The notes: a model not told the origin generated them from the sequence alone. A stretch of 64,000 nt of DNA from Ulota crispa (GCA_963920765.1 OY987247.1:21362471-21426470); one strand, 5' to 3'; counted from the stretch's first letter, positions 45,440-57,343 are shown. Made by a program: numbers and translations.

Positions 45440-47200
45440 TTCTATGTGGAAAAGAACGATGTCTTCATGTTCTCATGTGCAAGGATTTAGGGTGCTCATT
45501 GTTCATCACTCTACATGCCAATTTCAGCATTATTATGAATAATCACTCTTGCTTCTTTCACTCTCATAGTCTCATGAAGTGACAGAGGACATGCATAATT
45601 GCCTTTTACATCCTTTTTGCAGATTATGTCCATGTGTTTTTATACTAGTCCATAATAGATCTTTTTCCTTAAAATTTAAAACAAACATCGCTTCTGCAAT
45701 ATTTCATTCTTTGCATAAGGGATAGTGGGTTGAAATTTGTAGAGCTCCATTTCATTTGGGCTTCTACGGTATTCATAAAACGTAAAGGCGGTTTTGGTTT
45801 AGGGGTCAGGGTTTAACCCTCTGAAGGACCATATTTTTCTCTAGGTCAACATTAATGCAAAATGCCAGTGCTATGAGATTTAGGGTTTAGGGTTTAGGGT
45901 TCAAGGATTAGGAAAAGGCAATTGAAAGGTCCTTGCCTATGTTGGTGAAACTATAATAGTTAATTGTGGAGATCTACTCTTTCCAAATGATGTGGAGTAA
46001 CACATTTTAATTTAAAATTACATAAAATATAATTGGGGATGACCACACAATTCATGCACTCATACACCTTTTACCATTGATTTTTTTAGGTTCAGGATTT
46101 AAGGGTTGCGATATGATTTCTCCATGTACAAAATCAATTTAGGGTATAGGTGGTTCAGTGTTTAGGTACTTTATGGTGTATGGTTTAGGAGTTTTGAAAC
46201 AAATGTAAATTTGTAACCATACATATCATAGTCAACAAATGGAAAAAGGATTTAGGATAGATACAGGTTTAGGGTGACTGAAATCACTAAATATGTGAGC
46301 ATTTAATTATTGAAATGAAATATGCTAATCTGGAATTCCAAACAAATACAAAATCATGATACATATTCTACTTAATTTGCTTTAATTGATTTCCCAACAT
46401 ATACAAAATGAATTAAACCAAAACACCAAATGGCTTCTATGATTATTTTAGAGTGTACAACCCATCATTGACTATAAACAAAAACTACCAAAAAGGCTAA
46501 ATCCTAAACCTCATCAATTTAAATTGAATCACTCTAAGTTTCTCTTTTACAACTCACTTTGAATGCCAGATTAAAATTCTAATATTGGAACAATGTACAT
46601 TACAAAGAATTTGACCGGTTTAGGATTCAAGGTTTGGGGTACATTTGTACACGCAATCTTTAGCAAACGTCCTTAAGTAACTAAGGGTTTAGGGTAACTT
46701 TATTATCAAATGACAGAATTAACTTATTACTGCATGCCCACATAGGTCTTTGCTTCCCCAACCTTTAGTAAAACTCTCAAAAAATCACAAGAAATAGTTC
46801 ACAAATATGTACATTTCCAAAGGCCAAAGCAACAAAGCCCAGCCTTTCTCCCAAATAGACAATTGCCCTTCAAGAGTTTACAATTAGTTTGAAAAAGATC
46901 AGAGCACATGTTGTACTACTCATGCTTTTGATGAATTTTGCATATTTTCATACAAACTTTGACCCTTGGAGGTACACTTCACAATTGGAATAAATTGAAT
47001 GACATACCACAAAATAGTTCATTACAAACATCCTAAAAAGGGTCAACAAAACATTTATTTATTTATGTAAAAAGACACATACAAAACATTACATTCCTAG
47101 AAGAATGCAAGCATTGCTACACATCTATTTTGCCACTATTATAATGGAGTAATAGATCCTAGTGCTACGTAGTCCAACCCAAAATTTGCACTTGACTTGT
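45440..47200. other. Spacer with scattered telomere-like TTTAGGG motifs
   Basis: Non-coding region with repeated GTTTAGGGT words, including three tandem TTTAGGG copies at 45,879-45,900. Others lie near 46,140, 46,270 and 46,690. No gene was seen. Confidence 0.6.
45879..45900 (+). repeat. Interstitial telomere-like (TTTAGGG)3
   Basis: Three exact tandem copies of the plant telomere unit. Such short tracts are common inside plant chromosomes and do not imply a chromosome end. Confidence 0.9.
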
Positions 47201-47213
47201 AATATACCAATAC

Positions 47214-48878
47214 CTAGCCTTTTGTCCTTGCTTCTTTGTCCTTTAATTCTTGTTCTTTTTGGGCTTTGCGGTAGAAACCCACAAGTGGTGTCCAATTTGT
47301 TGGAGCCCCACTAAGTCGTTGCACGGCATGTGTCACTGAGCATTGTTGCAATGGATCCTCCTTGCACAATTCCCCTAGTATTGCGTGGAATACCATAAAT
47401 GCAATATTATCAGGAATCGTCTCTTCATTTTTTCTGTCTTCCTTCCATACCTTTGCCACAATTTTTCCTATGGCATACTCATTTGTGTGTATACCTACAC
47501 ATGGTGGCTTCACCACTTTAGTGGAAGATACGGAAGGCCCTGCCCCTCCAGCCAAGTACATCAATTTTGATGCCATCCACCAACATTTTTTCCTTGTTGC
47601 CTGCAATTATCCAAGGTCTTGGAATTGGTTCAACAAAGGGGTTATTTCATTTAGGCAACTGCCCATTCTCTAATCACATAGCCCAATCCACACAGTTTGT
47701 CCATCATTGTTTGGAAAGTGCAGCATGATGTTATTTGGCATGATGTTGTTGTGTAGTACCAAATATTGCTGCATTGCCTCGACAATGCAAATCAACACCC
47801 ACACAAGTTTAGTGCGGTTGCATTTGTATGCCGTGATTTGTTTGGCTTCTTCCATCACTTGTAGTGTTGCATGATATGCAAGCTCTCCAATTTCTTCATA
47901 GTCTTTGTTCATGCAATCCAAATGAAACATGGCACCCAAGGTACCTCCATTCCACCACTGTGAATAACATTCCATAGTTGTGTCGTTCACAGCAAAGATT
48001 TTGATGACTCCTGGATGCTTACATGGGTAAACCAAGGCCTTGATGGACAACTTCTTCCTAGCCTTCTTCAAATCATCAACATTCAAAGATGTCTTTTTCG
48101 CTAATTCCATCACATTGGGAATATATTTAGAAATTTGGACAGTAACTCTACGCATCCGTCCATGCCCTCCTTGTTTGCTGCTACTGGAATAGGCGTTCAC
48201 CACCACCCCTTGCTCAAGGAACACCACCCCTCCTGCTGCTCCTTGACCTATGGCCAAGTTTTGACTCTTCTAAAACCACAAAGCATAGCAAATATTGCTT
48301 GAGGAGAATACATGGATTGCATTGTGCCACCAATACACCTACCTGAGCAGCACCTTCAACGCTCATGCCTTTGGCTCATCATCTTGTTTGAAGCTTTTTA
48401 TGTTGTCGGCAACTTGGGCCAAGTTGAAGACGGAAGTCTGCACTTGATCATCTAGCCATTTATGGAAGCTCACCTTTGTCCAATCCTCCAGCCATTCATC
48501 CTTGTTCATTGCTGTCCAGAACAAGTGGTGGAATTTTTTCTTAACAGTATCCACTCCTTGCATTCTGTGCAAGATGTATGCCATATTCAATTGTGAGGTG
48601 GAGTACTAATCAAAAAAATTTATTGCCACTTCTTGCAACCTCCTTGTTGCAATCTTCTTTGGGTGATCCTTGGGATTTGTAGCTTTGTGTCTCTTTCATT
48701 GCTTTTGTTTCTTCCCCTTCAAAGATTCCCCAGCACCCACAAGATTGACTCCATTTGGTCTTGCAACCACGGCCTCCGAAAGGCCATCTATTGACTTTGG
48801 AGATATTTGCACAATTGGATCTCCAATGCATGTGAACTAGGCATCCACCTTCTCCTTTGGAAAATTATGCCCTGCCAT
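47214..48878 (-). pseudogene. Protein-kinase-like gene (decayed, intron-containing)
   Basis: Minus-strand gene that starts at the ATG at 48,878 (MAGHNFPKEKVDA). A basic block (NPKDHPKKIATRRLQEVAIN) and a helical segment follow to about 48,363 (KWLDDQVQTSVFNLAQVADN). A short GT-AG intron near 48,270-48,345 separates this from the main frame, 47,670-48,257. That frame has kinase-like features: GQGAAGGVVFLEQG resembles a glycine-rich loop, HPGVIKIFAVN follows, and HNNIMPNNIMLHF resembles the catalytic-loop HxDxxxxN pattern. GLCD near 47,672 would be the metal-binding (DFG-like) position, followed immediately by a stop. The frame then continues at 47,214-47,606 as a C-terminal lobe ending in KAQKEQELKDKEARTKG. 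HNN in place of HND and the stops near 48,838, 48,690, 48,605 and 47,670 indicate an inactive relic. The neighbours are a hAT transposase and a RING gene. Kinase homology is inferred from motifs only. Confidence 0.5.
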
Positions 48879-49079
48879 CAAAATATAAATCAAGTATAAA
48901 TAACAAAGGATTTAGGGTTGAGGGTTTGCAAAAATTGCAAAACTACCCCTCCCTCCTTCACTCAAGCCCCTACCCAAGCACCTGCGCTTCCAAGCAAGGA
49001 TTGAAGACAATCCAAGACAAGGAAGCACTGTCACAGTAGGAGGGACTTGTGCACATTGAACCAAAAGGGACGTATAAGT
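48879..49079. other. Short spacer upstream of the kinase-like gene
   Basis: Possible promoter side of the minus-strand kinase-like gene. No clear TATA element was fixed. Confidence 0.3.
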
Positions 49080-49345
49080 ATGCAATTCTTTTGGACGGTA
49101 GTCTGTTGAAAGGACGGGCATGCCATCAAGAGGACAGGCAAGTTGTCGAGGAGATGGGCACTATGTCCTCATGAGGCGGCTAGCCTTCAAAAGGACTTGC
49201 GGTCTGTCCTCAGGTGATGGTCGGGCCGTCCAAGCAATGGGCATGCCAACAAGGTGATAATTTAGTCTATCATGGAGGCCGTCAGAGAAATGGATGTGGA
49301 AGCTGCCCAATGAACGAGCAGGCCGTCCAATGAACAAGCATTCTG
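49080..49345. repeat. GACGG/CCGTC motif cluster 2
   Basis: A run of GGACGG, GGACAGG, GGCCGTCC and TGTCCTC-type words, similar in style to the clusters at 41,840 and 51,160. It lies upstream of the minus-strand kinase-like gene. If the hAT element extends from 41.84 kb, this could be its other subterminal region; that is inference. Open frames on both strands here are by-products of the repeat. Confidence 0.4.
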
Positions 49346-49972
49346 TCCATTGGATACCTTGCAAAGATGGTTGGAGCAACCAAGAGGTAGAGTATCCATG
49401 GAAATTCCCTCCAGATTGCGGTTCCAAAAGAATTTGTACATGCGTTGCCCTGGCTGCAAGAACTGGCAAGAATTGGGTGAGAACTAACTTTTGGTCATTT
49501 AATCCCAAGAATATTCCTACAAAATTGACATGCTCATGGAACCCTATGCTCCATTAATCCCTAAATGCCCAATGCACCCTTTTTGGGTGTTAACAAAACT
49601 TTGAAGCTAAATAAAATAACTAATAAGTACATGTTGTTCAAGTTTAAGCCATGTAGCGTGTGTTTTTGACATGGACATATACTTGCCATTCCATCTTTGA
49701 GCAATTACATGAAATTGTGAGCCCTAAGGGGGTCACTAAGGAATTATAGTCAATTAATTCCACAAAAAGTTGTTTTCACAGTTGTCAAATCATTCCTCTG
49801 GAAGTAGATGTTTCTACTAAGTTTAGAATAACAAAAAGGGTTTAGGGTTTAGGTCGTTGAAGAGTAAAAAGTTAGTATTAAAAACAAATCCTATACCATA
49901 CTAATAGGGTCTTATGACTTGGAGGCAAGGAGCTTTGAGAGGCAATTTATGTTGATTTAGGGAACCTCTAAG
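49346..49972. other. Spacer, nothing recognised
   Basis: Non-coding stretch with an isolated GGGTTTAGGGTTTAGG run at about 49,840. No gene was recognised. Confidence 0.4.
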
Positions 49973-50690
49973 GGACCATTGTCCCTTTGGAGGACATGTT
50001 GGATTTTGGGCATGTACGTATGGTTGAACTACTTTGTGTAATTCTTTGAAACATTTGTGGAAGGTAGGGAATTCAAAGATCTATGTGGGAATCTACTTTT
50101 CTCTTCAATCTAGCATTTCATGAAGAAGATATGCATGAGTTTATAAAAACTTGGGGAGGGCTTCCCATCTGGGTCTCTAGGACTCCGGGCAACCCAAAAA
50201 CTTCTTTATTTCTTTCTTTTTTATAAACTCAAATTTGAAAGTCGTTCTTTATGATTTTGTAATAGGTTAGCTAAGAGAGGCTTTGAATCATTCAATTTCA
50301 ATCAATAACATGATAGTTATGAGGAGTTCTTGATTGCGGGCCATTTTGGATTCTCCACTCTAGAAAAACTTTAAACTTTGAAGTCATTTGTTTTACTAAA
50401 TTTTTCCTATTTTGGAATAAAAATTAAACCAAAGGAAGTAGATTTTTTATTACAAGCATTCTAACCTTTAGGATTTGCCTTTTTCATTTCAAAAATTAAA
50501 TGCTATTCAATTTAGTGTTTTGACTCATTCTCTACTTCTTTTTGCTTATTATTTTTTCCCATGTGCTTATGCTGTATAGTTTGAATTGATTTGAAAATTC
50601 TCCCACATATATCTAGATTGATCTCCTACATGGAAAAAAAGAGCGCAACTTGGGGTGCATCATCTTTTTTGTTACAAGAGTGCTTAAAGG
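49973..50690 (+). mobile_element. GGACCAT-family repeat, copy 2
   Basis: Starts AAGGGACCATTGTCCCTTTG and is collinear with 26,156-27,060 through GGTAGGGAATTCAAAGATCT-type sequence, TTTGAATCATTCAATTTCAA and a TCCCACATATATC-type segment. Non-coding, no defined right end. Confidence 0.65.
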
Positions 50691-51159
50691 CTCTTGATAG
50701 TTTTGGATTTAGGGTTTACCTTGTTTATCCCAAAAAAAAGGGTTTAGGACTTGGAGGTTAGGATTTACCTTTTTTGTATAGTTTGTACACGCTGTCCATG
50801 AGAACTCAAGACTGTTGAAGTGGACGGTCCAACGTCCAATATAGAACAGGGTTTTTGTTTTTCCTTTTTTAAACTGTGCCAAAGGGGCGATTTAAATATT
50901 AGAGTGCTGCTCCATGTTTCAACATTCATCCACAAATTGGATAGAACATATCACATTAGCATGTGTTACATGTCTATAATTTGGTTTTCATTGATTATTT
51001 GGCAAATTCATCCAAAATTTTTTAAAGTTTGAAATTTTTCAACAATTTCATCCAAATATTAGTGTTTTTCTTCTATAGGATTACTGCTAGTAAAAGGAAA
51101 TAGGTGCAATTCTATCCCAAATTGCCAAAAAAACAAACCCAGCTGCAGATGGAGTGATG
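50691..51159. other. Spacer, nothing recognised
   Basis: AT-rich non-coding DNA with a few TTTAGGG-like words. No feature was supported. Confidence 0.4.
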
Positions 51160-52175
51160 GACAAGAAGTTCAGGGGCCGTCACGCTAAAACAACAAGCCG
51201 TCCACGTTCAATCCTAGCCGTCCAGCTAGACAGACCATCCGTCTGCCAAGGGTGTCGCTAGGTGGTGCAGGCCGTCTAGGCCTGCAATAGTCACTCCAGG
51301 CCAGGGTTTTTTTTTGGTTTTCTCACCAATGCTTGGGTGGAATTTTTGAAAATGGTTTGTAGCTTGTTGGCTCCGTCCCTATTTTGGATGGAGCTGAAGG
51401 TGGCCCCAAACTCCCTAATACATGGACTTGTGGAGCATCATGGGATTTTTTTGTAGGTAAAAAATATTCATTGGTCATTTTTTGAAAACATCCAAATATC
51501 CATTGCCATTACTTAAGTATTGTATTGAATTGGATTAGGCAACACCTTAAAAAAAATTAGAATGCTCAAATAATTTTAAATTGACGGCATCAATTTTCAA
51601 TTTGATAAGAATATTATGGAAGCCTAAGCTGCAATGCAATTTTCATTATTGCAATCTGGCTTTTTTTGAAAAAATTTCCCCCTTTTTTTCCTATAGGCTT
51701 GAAGCTAGCCCTTTTTTTTTAGGCAATTCGGCATTAAATTGCCCAGAAAAAGAACATTGTTCTAGGCCGTCTAGGTCGTTGATGAGCGATGGTGGCCGTC
51801 AATGATGTTGGCTAGTCCATCCGTGTAGGCCGTCCATTGGCTTGGACGGCCTTTGAATTGTGATAATGGGAACACAAGGCTGAAGATGGCACCCCGACCC
51901 TGTGGACGGACTACCAAACTTCCAAACAGAATGCCAAACCTCTAGACAAACCACTAAGGCGGCTGACGGTCCCTTGAAGCAGTCAACGGTCCTTTGAGCT
52001 TGTTGACGGACTCCTTGTCCACTCGTAGCCCATTGTTTAATGCAGACAATGTTACAATGGCAGTACAAGGCTGGGGATGGCGCCCCAAACCTGTTGACGG
52101 GTTGTCAAACTTGCGTGGACGCTTTGTGGACGCCTTGGCCGCCAATAGAAGGGCGCGTTTGTCCACATCGTTGAT
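51160..52175. repeat. CCGTC/GACGG motif cluster 3, with an internal duplication
   Basis: Many GGCCGTC, CCGTCCA and GACGGNC words between 51,170-51,300 and 51,765-52,170. A segment with CACAAGGCTGAAGATGGCAC at about 51,870 recurs as TACAAGGCTGGGGATGGCGC at about 52,062, a direct duplication of about 190 bp. The cluster lies 5' of the second RING gene. A poly-T/AT-rich block separates its two halves. Confidence 0.55.
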
Positions 52176-52439
52176 CTAGATTTGGGGTTTTAATGCCGAT
52201 TTGACTCCAATTACGGACCTGATCGGAATGGGTAATTGGGGTGTATAAACTTGGTAAATTTCCTCATAATTGTGCTTCCTCTTTTAAATTGCTTGGTCTT
52301 TGCTTGAAAAAGCTTTGCATTGCAATTTGAGGGGAAGTATTATACATGTGGCATACGCTTTGCTGAATTTCAATTGCCTCCACGCAACAGAAGGCAGAGC
52401 AATTTGCCATTTGTATCCTCCTACAAACTGTGGTTTTCT

Positions 52440-54830
52440 ATTGTACATGTAAATAGTATGGCTACTCTAGGCTCCCCAATTCACTTAGGAAATGAAGGTG
52501 AACCCCCTTGGAAGAGGAGGGGAAACGGGTCGGAAGTGGATTGGACTACATATAGCAATGCGGAGGATCTAGCAAAGCCAAGCTACAAACAAGAGGTTAA
52601 ACCCTAGATTAGAATGACATGCTGAGCCTACATCGATTGGGCTCACATAAACCGTCATTGGGATTTTACTAGGTACAAGACGCATGTAAAGTTGGGCACA
52701 GCTTTAATCAAAAAATGCAAGCACCCTTTGTTCAAGAAGAGGTTGACCGAGGTTTCATTGGCACTTTAGGGGGACGTCACAAAGAAGGATGAGGCACTCT
52801 CACAATGTCAAATGGCATATGCAAAAGTTTTTCTTAGGAAAGATGTAGACTGGACTACTTACTAGGCCAAGAAACAAAATAACAAGTTTCCAAACAGACT
52901 TTGCCACATTCCTGCAAATGCGGATGTGATATTGGAAGAGGTGGTACATGACATAAAAGACGTTCAGCCAATTGTTCAAAAGATCCCAGCACAAGTTTTG
53001 GTACAGAATGTAGCAGATCTACATGAAGCACAAGATCTAGACGTGGAAGTGGATATTGAGCCACTAGAAGAACATGGAGTTGATGGAGCAAACAATGTAG
53101 CAAATGAGGTTGCCATGCAAGTAGCAACGCAACAAAATTTGAACGCAAATGTTCCGCCACAACAAGAAGGTATCGTCTTCATTTTTATTCATGGAGCAAT
53201 CGCCAATGATGAGGAACTCCAACACTTGCGCAACTTAGTGTTGACGTTGCAAGCAGAGAAGGACAAGGCAATAAAGGCACATGCAGCCAATGTAGAAGTC
53301 CCTAGAGTAAGGGTGCAGTGTCTCATGGATGAAAATGACAAGCTAGCTAGAAGCCACGCCACCCTTCTAGCTCGCATAAGACAATCAAGCATGGATGACA
53401 TTCCATTGGAAGACAATGTTGTGGCAAACGCAACATATGCTGCAGATGATAGCCTAGTAGCTGGCTATCAAGGAAATGAATTTGTGGTGTGGCCTCGTTC
53501 ATTATTCCTGCCTTGAACTTTCAGAGGTGAAAGTTCAAATGCGGCCTAGGCTGAAGCAATCCAAGCGGTGCAAAACTTTGGGGGGCCTACTTTGGATTTC
53601 AACGCCATGCGTACACGCGTGCAGCAAGCAAAAGCAGAGGTGGCAAGTACAAAGGCAAACATGGAAGAACTAACAAACTCCGTGCGCGCTCTAGAACTTT
53701 GCTCCGTGGCAGCTGAGGATAATGTTGTGGTTCTCACCACATCGAATGCAGAGCTGCAACAAAGATTGGACATCTTGAAGGCCTTGATTACAAGATTGGT
53801 CCAAAGCCTTGAAAAGAAGGGAATGCTGCTGTCGTTGCTAAACATGAAGCTTGCATGCAACATTTCAAAAAACAAGGCCTTACAAATGCAGCAAGAAGTG
53901 AAGAGAGTAGCTGCAGAATTCAATGATGGAGGTCATCGTTATTTTGACTTGACCTAGTGCCCTTGCATTGAAGAGATGTTCCCCAACATGTTACCAACAA
54001 TGCCCCTAAACACCAGCATTGACTGGAATGTGGACCCAACGTTGCATTTCTAATATAACATTGCACAATGTAGATATTTGAGCAAAGGCCAAGTAGGCAA
54101 ACCCTCATTATTGTGGCTTGAAGTTCAAGATTTTGTAAAGGACGGCACGATATGCATTATGTGTCAAGAGCCTTTTGGCCCTGAGGGCAGATGGAGCCTT
54201 GGTACGTGCCTGCACATGTACCATCCTGGGTGTCTCATTGCCCACATGGTGACAAGGAAGAGATGCGTTACTTGCAGGGCCCCCTTTCATGACCAGCTCT
54301 ACAAAATGTTTGGCCTCCAAAACCACATGCCAATTCATTACAAGCATAACAAAGACACTTTACCAAGGCCAAGCAATAGGATTCACTAGGGGAAGGATTT
54401 GTTGTGGGCGTGGAAGTAGTCCTTCAACTTTTGTCATCTATCGACACAAACCGTAGAGGTGGCTATGCCTTGTGAAAGTGTGGAGAGAGTCACCAACATC
54501 ATCAAGGAGGTGATTAGAGATGGCGATCGTGAGCGTTGATTATATGCAGGTCAGCTTGCTAGTGGACATTGGGACACAGTTTGCGACATTTTTTCACCTC
54601 ATCTCCACCCACAGGGCATACTATATGACAACGAAGGTCATAGCGTGGAATCAATTGCTGACATGACTTTTGAGCAACAATCAACCTTTGTTGAAGATAA
54701 TACATTTCACAAGGCTCAATTGATGAGTTCCATTTACAACTATATCCATAATCAGCACAATAGGCCAATAGTGGCTCTGTTGAGAATTTGCAATCTCAAA
54801 ACAAGTTGCAAAGGTTTTTGAGAAATGGCG
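52440..54830 (+). pseudogene. Coiled-coil/RING-H2 protein gene, copy 2 (decayed)
   Basis: Second member of the family seen at 6.2-8.0 kb. A candidate start is the MATLGSPIHLGN methionine at about 52,461. An N-terminal basic part follows (TALIKKCKHPLFKKRLTEVS near 52,700). An acidic, helical block (52,926-53,516) includes LVLTLQAEKDKAIKAHAANV. A coiled coil at 53,568-53,957 includes QQAKAEVASTKANMEELT. The RING-H2 finger at 54,150-54,310 starts CIMCQEPFG and ends CVTCRAPFH, with the same C-x2-C-x14-C-x-H-x2-H-x2-C-x10-C-x2-C spacing as copy 1. A tail in another frame runs to about 54,820 (LASGHWDTVCDIFSPHLHPQ). TAG or TGA codons near 52,607, 52,770, 52,864, 53,514 and 53,957, plus frame changes, show it is not functional. 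A TATA-like GTATAAAC lies at about 52,241. Sequence between the motifs has diverged far from copy 1. Confidence 0.65.
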
Positions 54831-55219
54831 TAGATTTAGCGCCAAAGTTTATAGATGTAGGAGATGCCTAGATATTATATTTTCAAAGTATTTTTGATAT
54901 ATACCATAGCACAAGGCGTTGTACTATGAGGAGATGAATGATTTTTTTTTGGGAAATGTGTGCAAGTACTCTACATGGATATAAATATGTATAGGAAATT
55001 GTTCAAAACAAGGATTCAAGAAGGCGTAGCACTTGTTGCACTTGCAACACTTGGTATGAAATGAAGGATTTATAATTCACGATGTCTTCTCTGCATACTT
55101 ACTTGTGCATTTGTATTATGGGTGCTTGCGAAACACAAGTAGAGTATGTTATTGAAGATGTTAAAAATAAAAACCTATGAAATGTTGCTCTTTGAACATT
55201 GAAGAACTTCTTTAAAAAA
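54831..55219. other. Spacer, nothing recognised
   Basis: AT-rich 3' flank of the RING gene, with no feature supported. Confidence 0.4.
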
Positions 55220-55946
55220 AAAGTTCAATTAAAAATTTGAAATAGATTCTTTAGGCTTATATAGATGTGGGAAGCTTTGAATCATTCAAATTTGATTGAT
55301 GAGTTGAAAGTTATGAGAAGTTTTAGTTTGCAAGTATGTGTGGTTGTGCTTTGGAAAAATATCTTATGAACCATTGAATTCATTTTTGAATGTAAAGTTA
55401 ATATTAAATCCTATAAAATATATTGGAAAATGGAAAGGGGTTAAGGGACCAAAGGGTGAAGATTGTTTGGTACTTGCTAGGACAATCTCACCATTGGGAT
55501 CATTGTATTCTAATTCCATTCCAAGGTTATTACCAAAGTAAGCTTTTGTTCAATCTCAAACCTTCTTCTATTTAATGATTCTTTTAAGAATGAAAATCAA
55601 GTGTTTTTTATTTTGGTTTTTTGCCAAAGATTCTCAACTCAATTCCTCTCCATAAAAAAATAAACCTCAAAACTCCATGGTGCAAAAATTTGATGTTAAA
55701 AAAGCTCAAAGTCAAATAATCTAGTTGTGCAAGGTGCAAAGAAGCTTGTTGTTTATCCTTTAAATGCAAAAATCTTGCAATCTGTGTAGTCAAAGTTTTT
55801 AAGTTTTGAATGACACATTCTTATACAAATCTGGGACAAGATTCTATGGTCAAATATGGAGAAACACTAATCTTCAAACTTTTTTACCCTTTCCTGTAGA
55901 AGTGACAGGTTTGAGTATCTTCTGAAAAAACTGGAGGCCATGGTCC
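55220..55946 (+). mobile_element. GGACCAT-family repeat, copy 3
   Basis: Enters the family at a TTTGAATCATTCAAATTTGA segment and ends at GGCCATGGTCC (55,946), the complement of the GGACCATGG terminus. It is homologous in inverted orientation to 56,430-57,343, with long matches such as CTCAAAACTCCATGGTGCAA. The left end is truncated or too diverged. Confidence 0.7.
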
Positions 55947-55964
55947 TTCACGGCTTAGTCATTG

Positions 55965-56410
55965 AAATAGCCTCCAAACTTGCAAAATAAAGGAAGTACT
56001 ATGATTTACAGTACAAGTACAATATTAATTCCCTATTGGACATCTAGCCTAGCACGTGGTGTGTTGCTGAAGGCCCATGGGCTGGTACCCAAGGGGTCTG
56101 GGGTTCAAGTCCTCCTGATGACAGATGACCACAGTTGTGGGCAAGGTCTTGTCAATATGTACTAGTCCTTGGTTTCAATGCATGGTTCTCATGCAGACCT
56201 ATCCAAATGTGGTTGACTTTTGCAACCACATTTGGATAAGTTTGCTTGAGGACCATTCATTAATACTGAGGAGCTGTACATGTTGATAAGATTTTGGCCC
56301 CAACCATGGTTGTCCATCCAGCGATTGCAGTTGCCAAGAACCGTTACATCAGCACTAGCCAACACACCACAATTTGCAAACTTTTTGCATTTTCTACCCT
56401 TTCATTAGTA
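55965..56410 (-). mobile_element. CAGGGTTGTCCC composite element, partial copy with tRNA-like end
   Basis: The tRNA-like segment (plus strand, 55,967-56,130) contains TAGCCTAGCACGTGGTG (A-box-like) and GGGGTTCAAGTCC (B-box-like). It is followed by the composite-element sequence CCATCCAGCGATTGCAGTTG at about 56,310. A perfect 16-bp inverted repeat at 56,203-56,242 forms a hairpin here. Confidence 0.6.
56203..56242. repeat. Perfect 16-bp hairpin
   Basis: TATCCAAATGTGGTTG and its exact complement CAACCACATTTGGATA are separated by about six bases. It is not seen in the other copies of the surrounding element. Function unknown. Confidence 0.8.
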
Positions 56411-56429
56411 TAACTTTTTAACCCTTAAA

Positions 56430-57343
56430 GGACCATGGACTTTATTTTGTCAAAAGACACCAAAACTGCCACTTTTATGGCAAATAGTAAAAAGTTTGAA
56501 ATTTGGTCTTTTTGCATATTTGACTATAGGATCTTGTACTAGACTTGTATAAGAATGTGTTATTCAAAACTTAAAGACTTTGACTACACAGATTGCAAGA
56601 TATTTGTGTTTAAATTGTTAAAAACAATCTTTTTTGCACCTTGCACGATTAGATTACTTGATTTTGAACTTTTTTAACTTAAAATTTTTGCACCATGGAG
56701 TTTTGAGGTTTATTTTTTTATGGAGAGGAATTGAGTTGAGAAAATTTGGCAGAAAACCAAAATAAAAAATACTTGATTTTCATTCTTAAATAAAACATTA
56801 AATAGATGAAGGTTTGAGATTGAACAAAAACATATATTGGTAATAACCTTGGAATGGAATTAGAACACAATGATCCCAATGGTGAGATTGTTCTAGTAGG
56901 CAATTTTCACCCTTCTTAATAGTTTTTTTTGGAAAATTGTTAAATTTGCATTCAAAGATGAAGTTCATAAGTTATTTTTTCAAGAGGATGCCTGAGGTGC
57001 CCAAAAAACAAGATTGTCCATAAGTTTCTCATAACTAGTCCAAATGGAATGAATGAAAGCTTCAAATGTAAATGAAGATATAATCTACAAGGGAAAAAAA
57101 TTATTAAAAAAATAAACAAGTTTTTGTAAATTTTTATTTGCTGCCCGGAGCTCTGAACCCCCCAAATTTTTGCTTATTAGGGCATAACTTTTGCTCATTG
57201 GCATTGACTGGAATAAAAATTATATACTCCAAAAGCTAATGTGTTTTCTTGTCTTCAAAAAATGTTTCAAAAAATCAAGACAAAATTTGAGACTATAGGT
57301 ACCTGCCCAAAATCTCATTTGTCCCCCAAATGGACAATGGTCC
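56430..57343 (-). mobile_element. GGACCAT-family element, copy 4 (both ends present, 914 bp)
   Basis: One end reads AAAGGACCATGGACTTTATT and the complement of the other reads AAAGGACCATTGTCCATTTG, giving a terminal inverted repeat of about 11 bp. The interior is AT-rich and non-coding. It is the most complete member of the family in this window and defines its length. Orientation is opposite to copies 1-3. Confidence 0.7.

Noticed and set aside
45879-45900. Chromosome end or telomere
   Set aside because: Only three tandem units with unrelated sequence on both sides; a short interstitial tract is the simpler reading.
55220-57343. Single foldback transposon
   Set aside because: Each arm matches independent single copies elsewhere (26.2 and 50.0 kb), so the palindrome is two family members facing each other.
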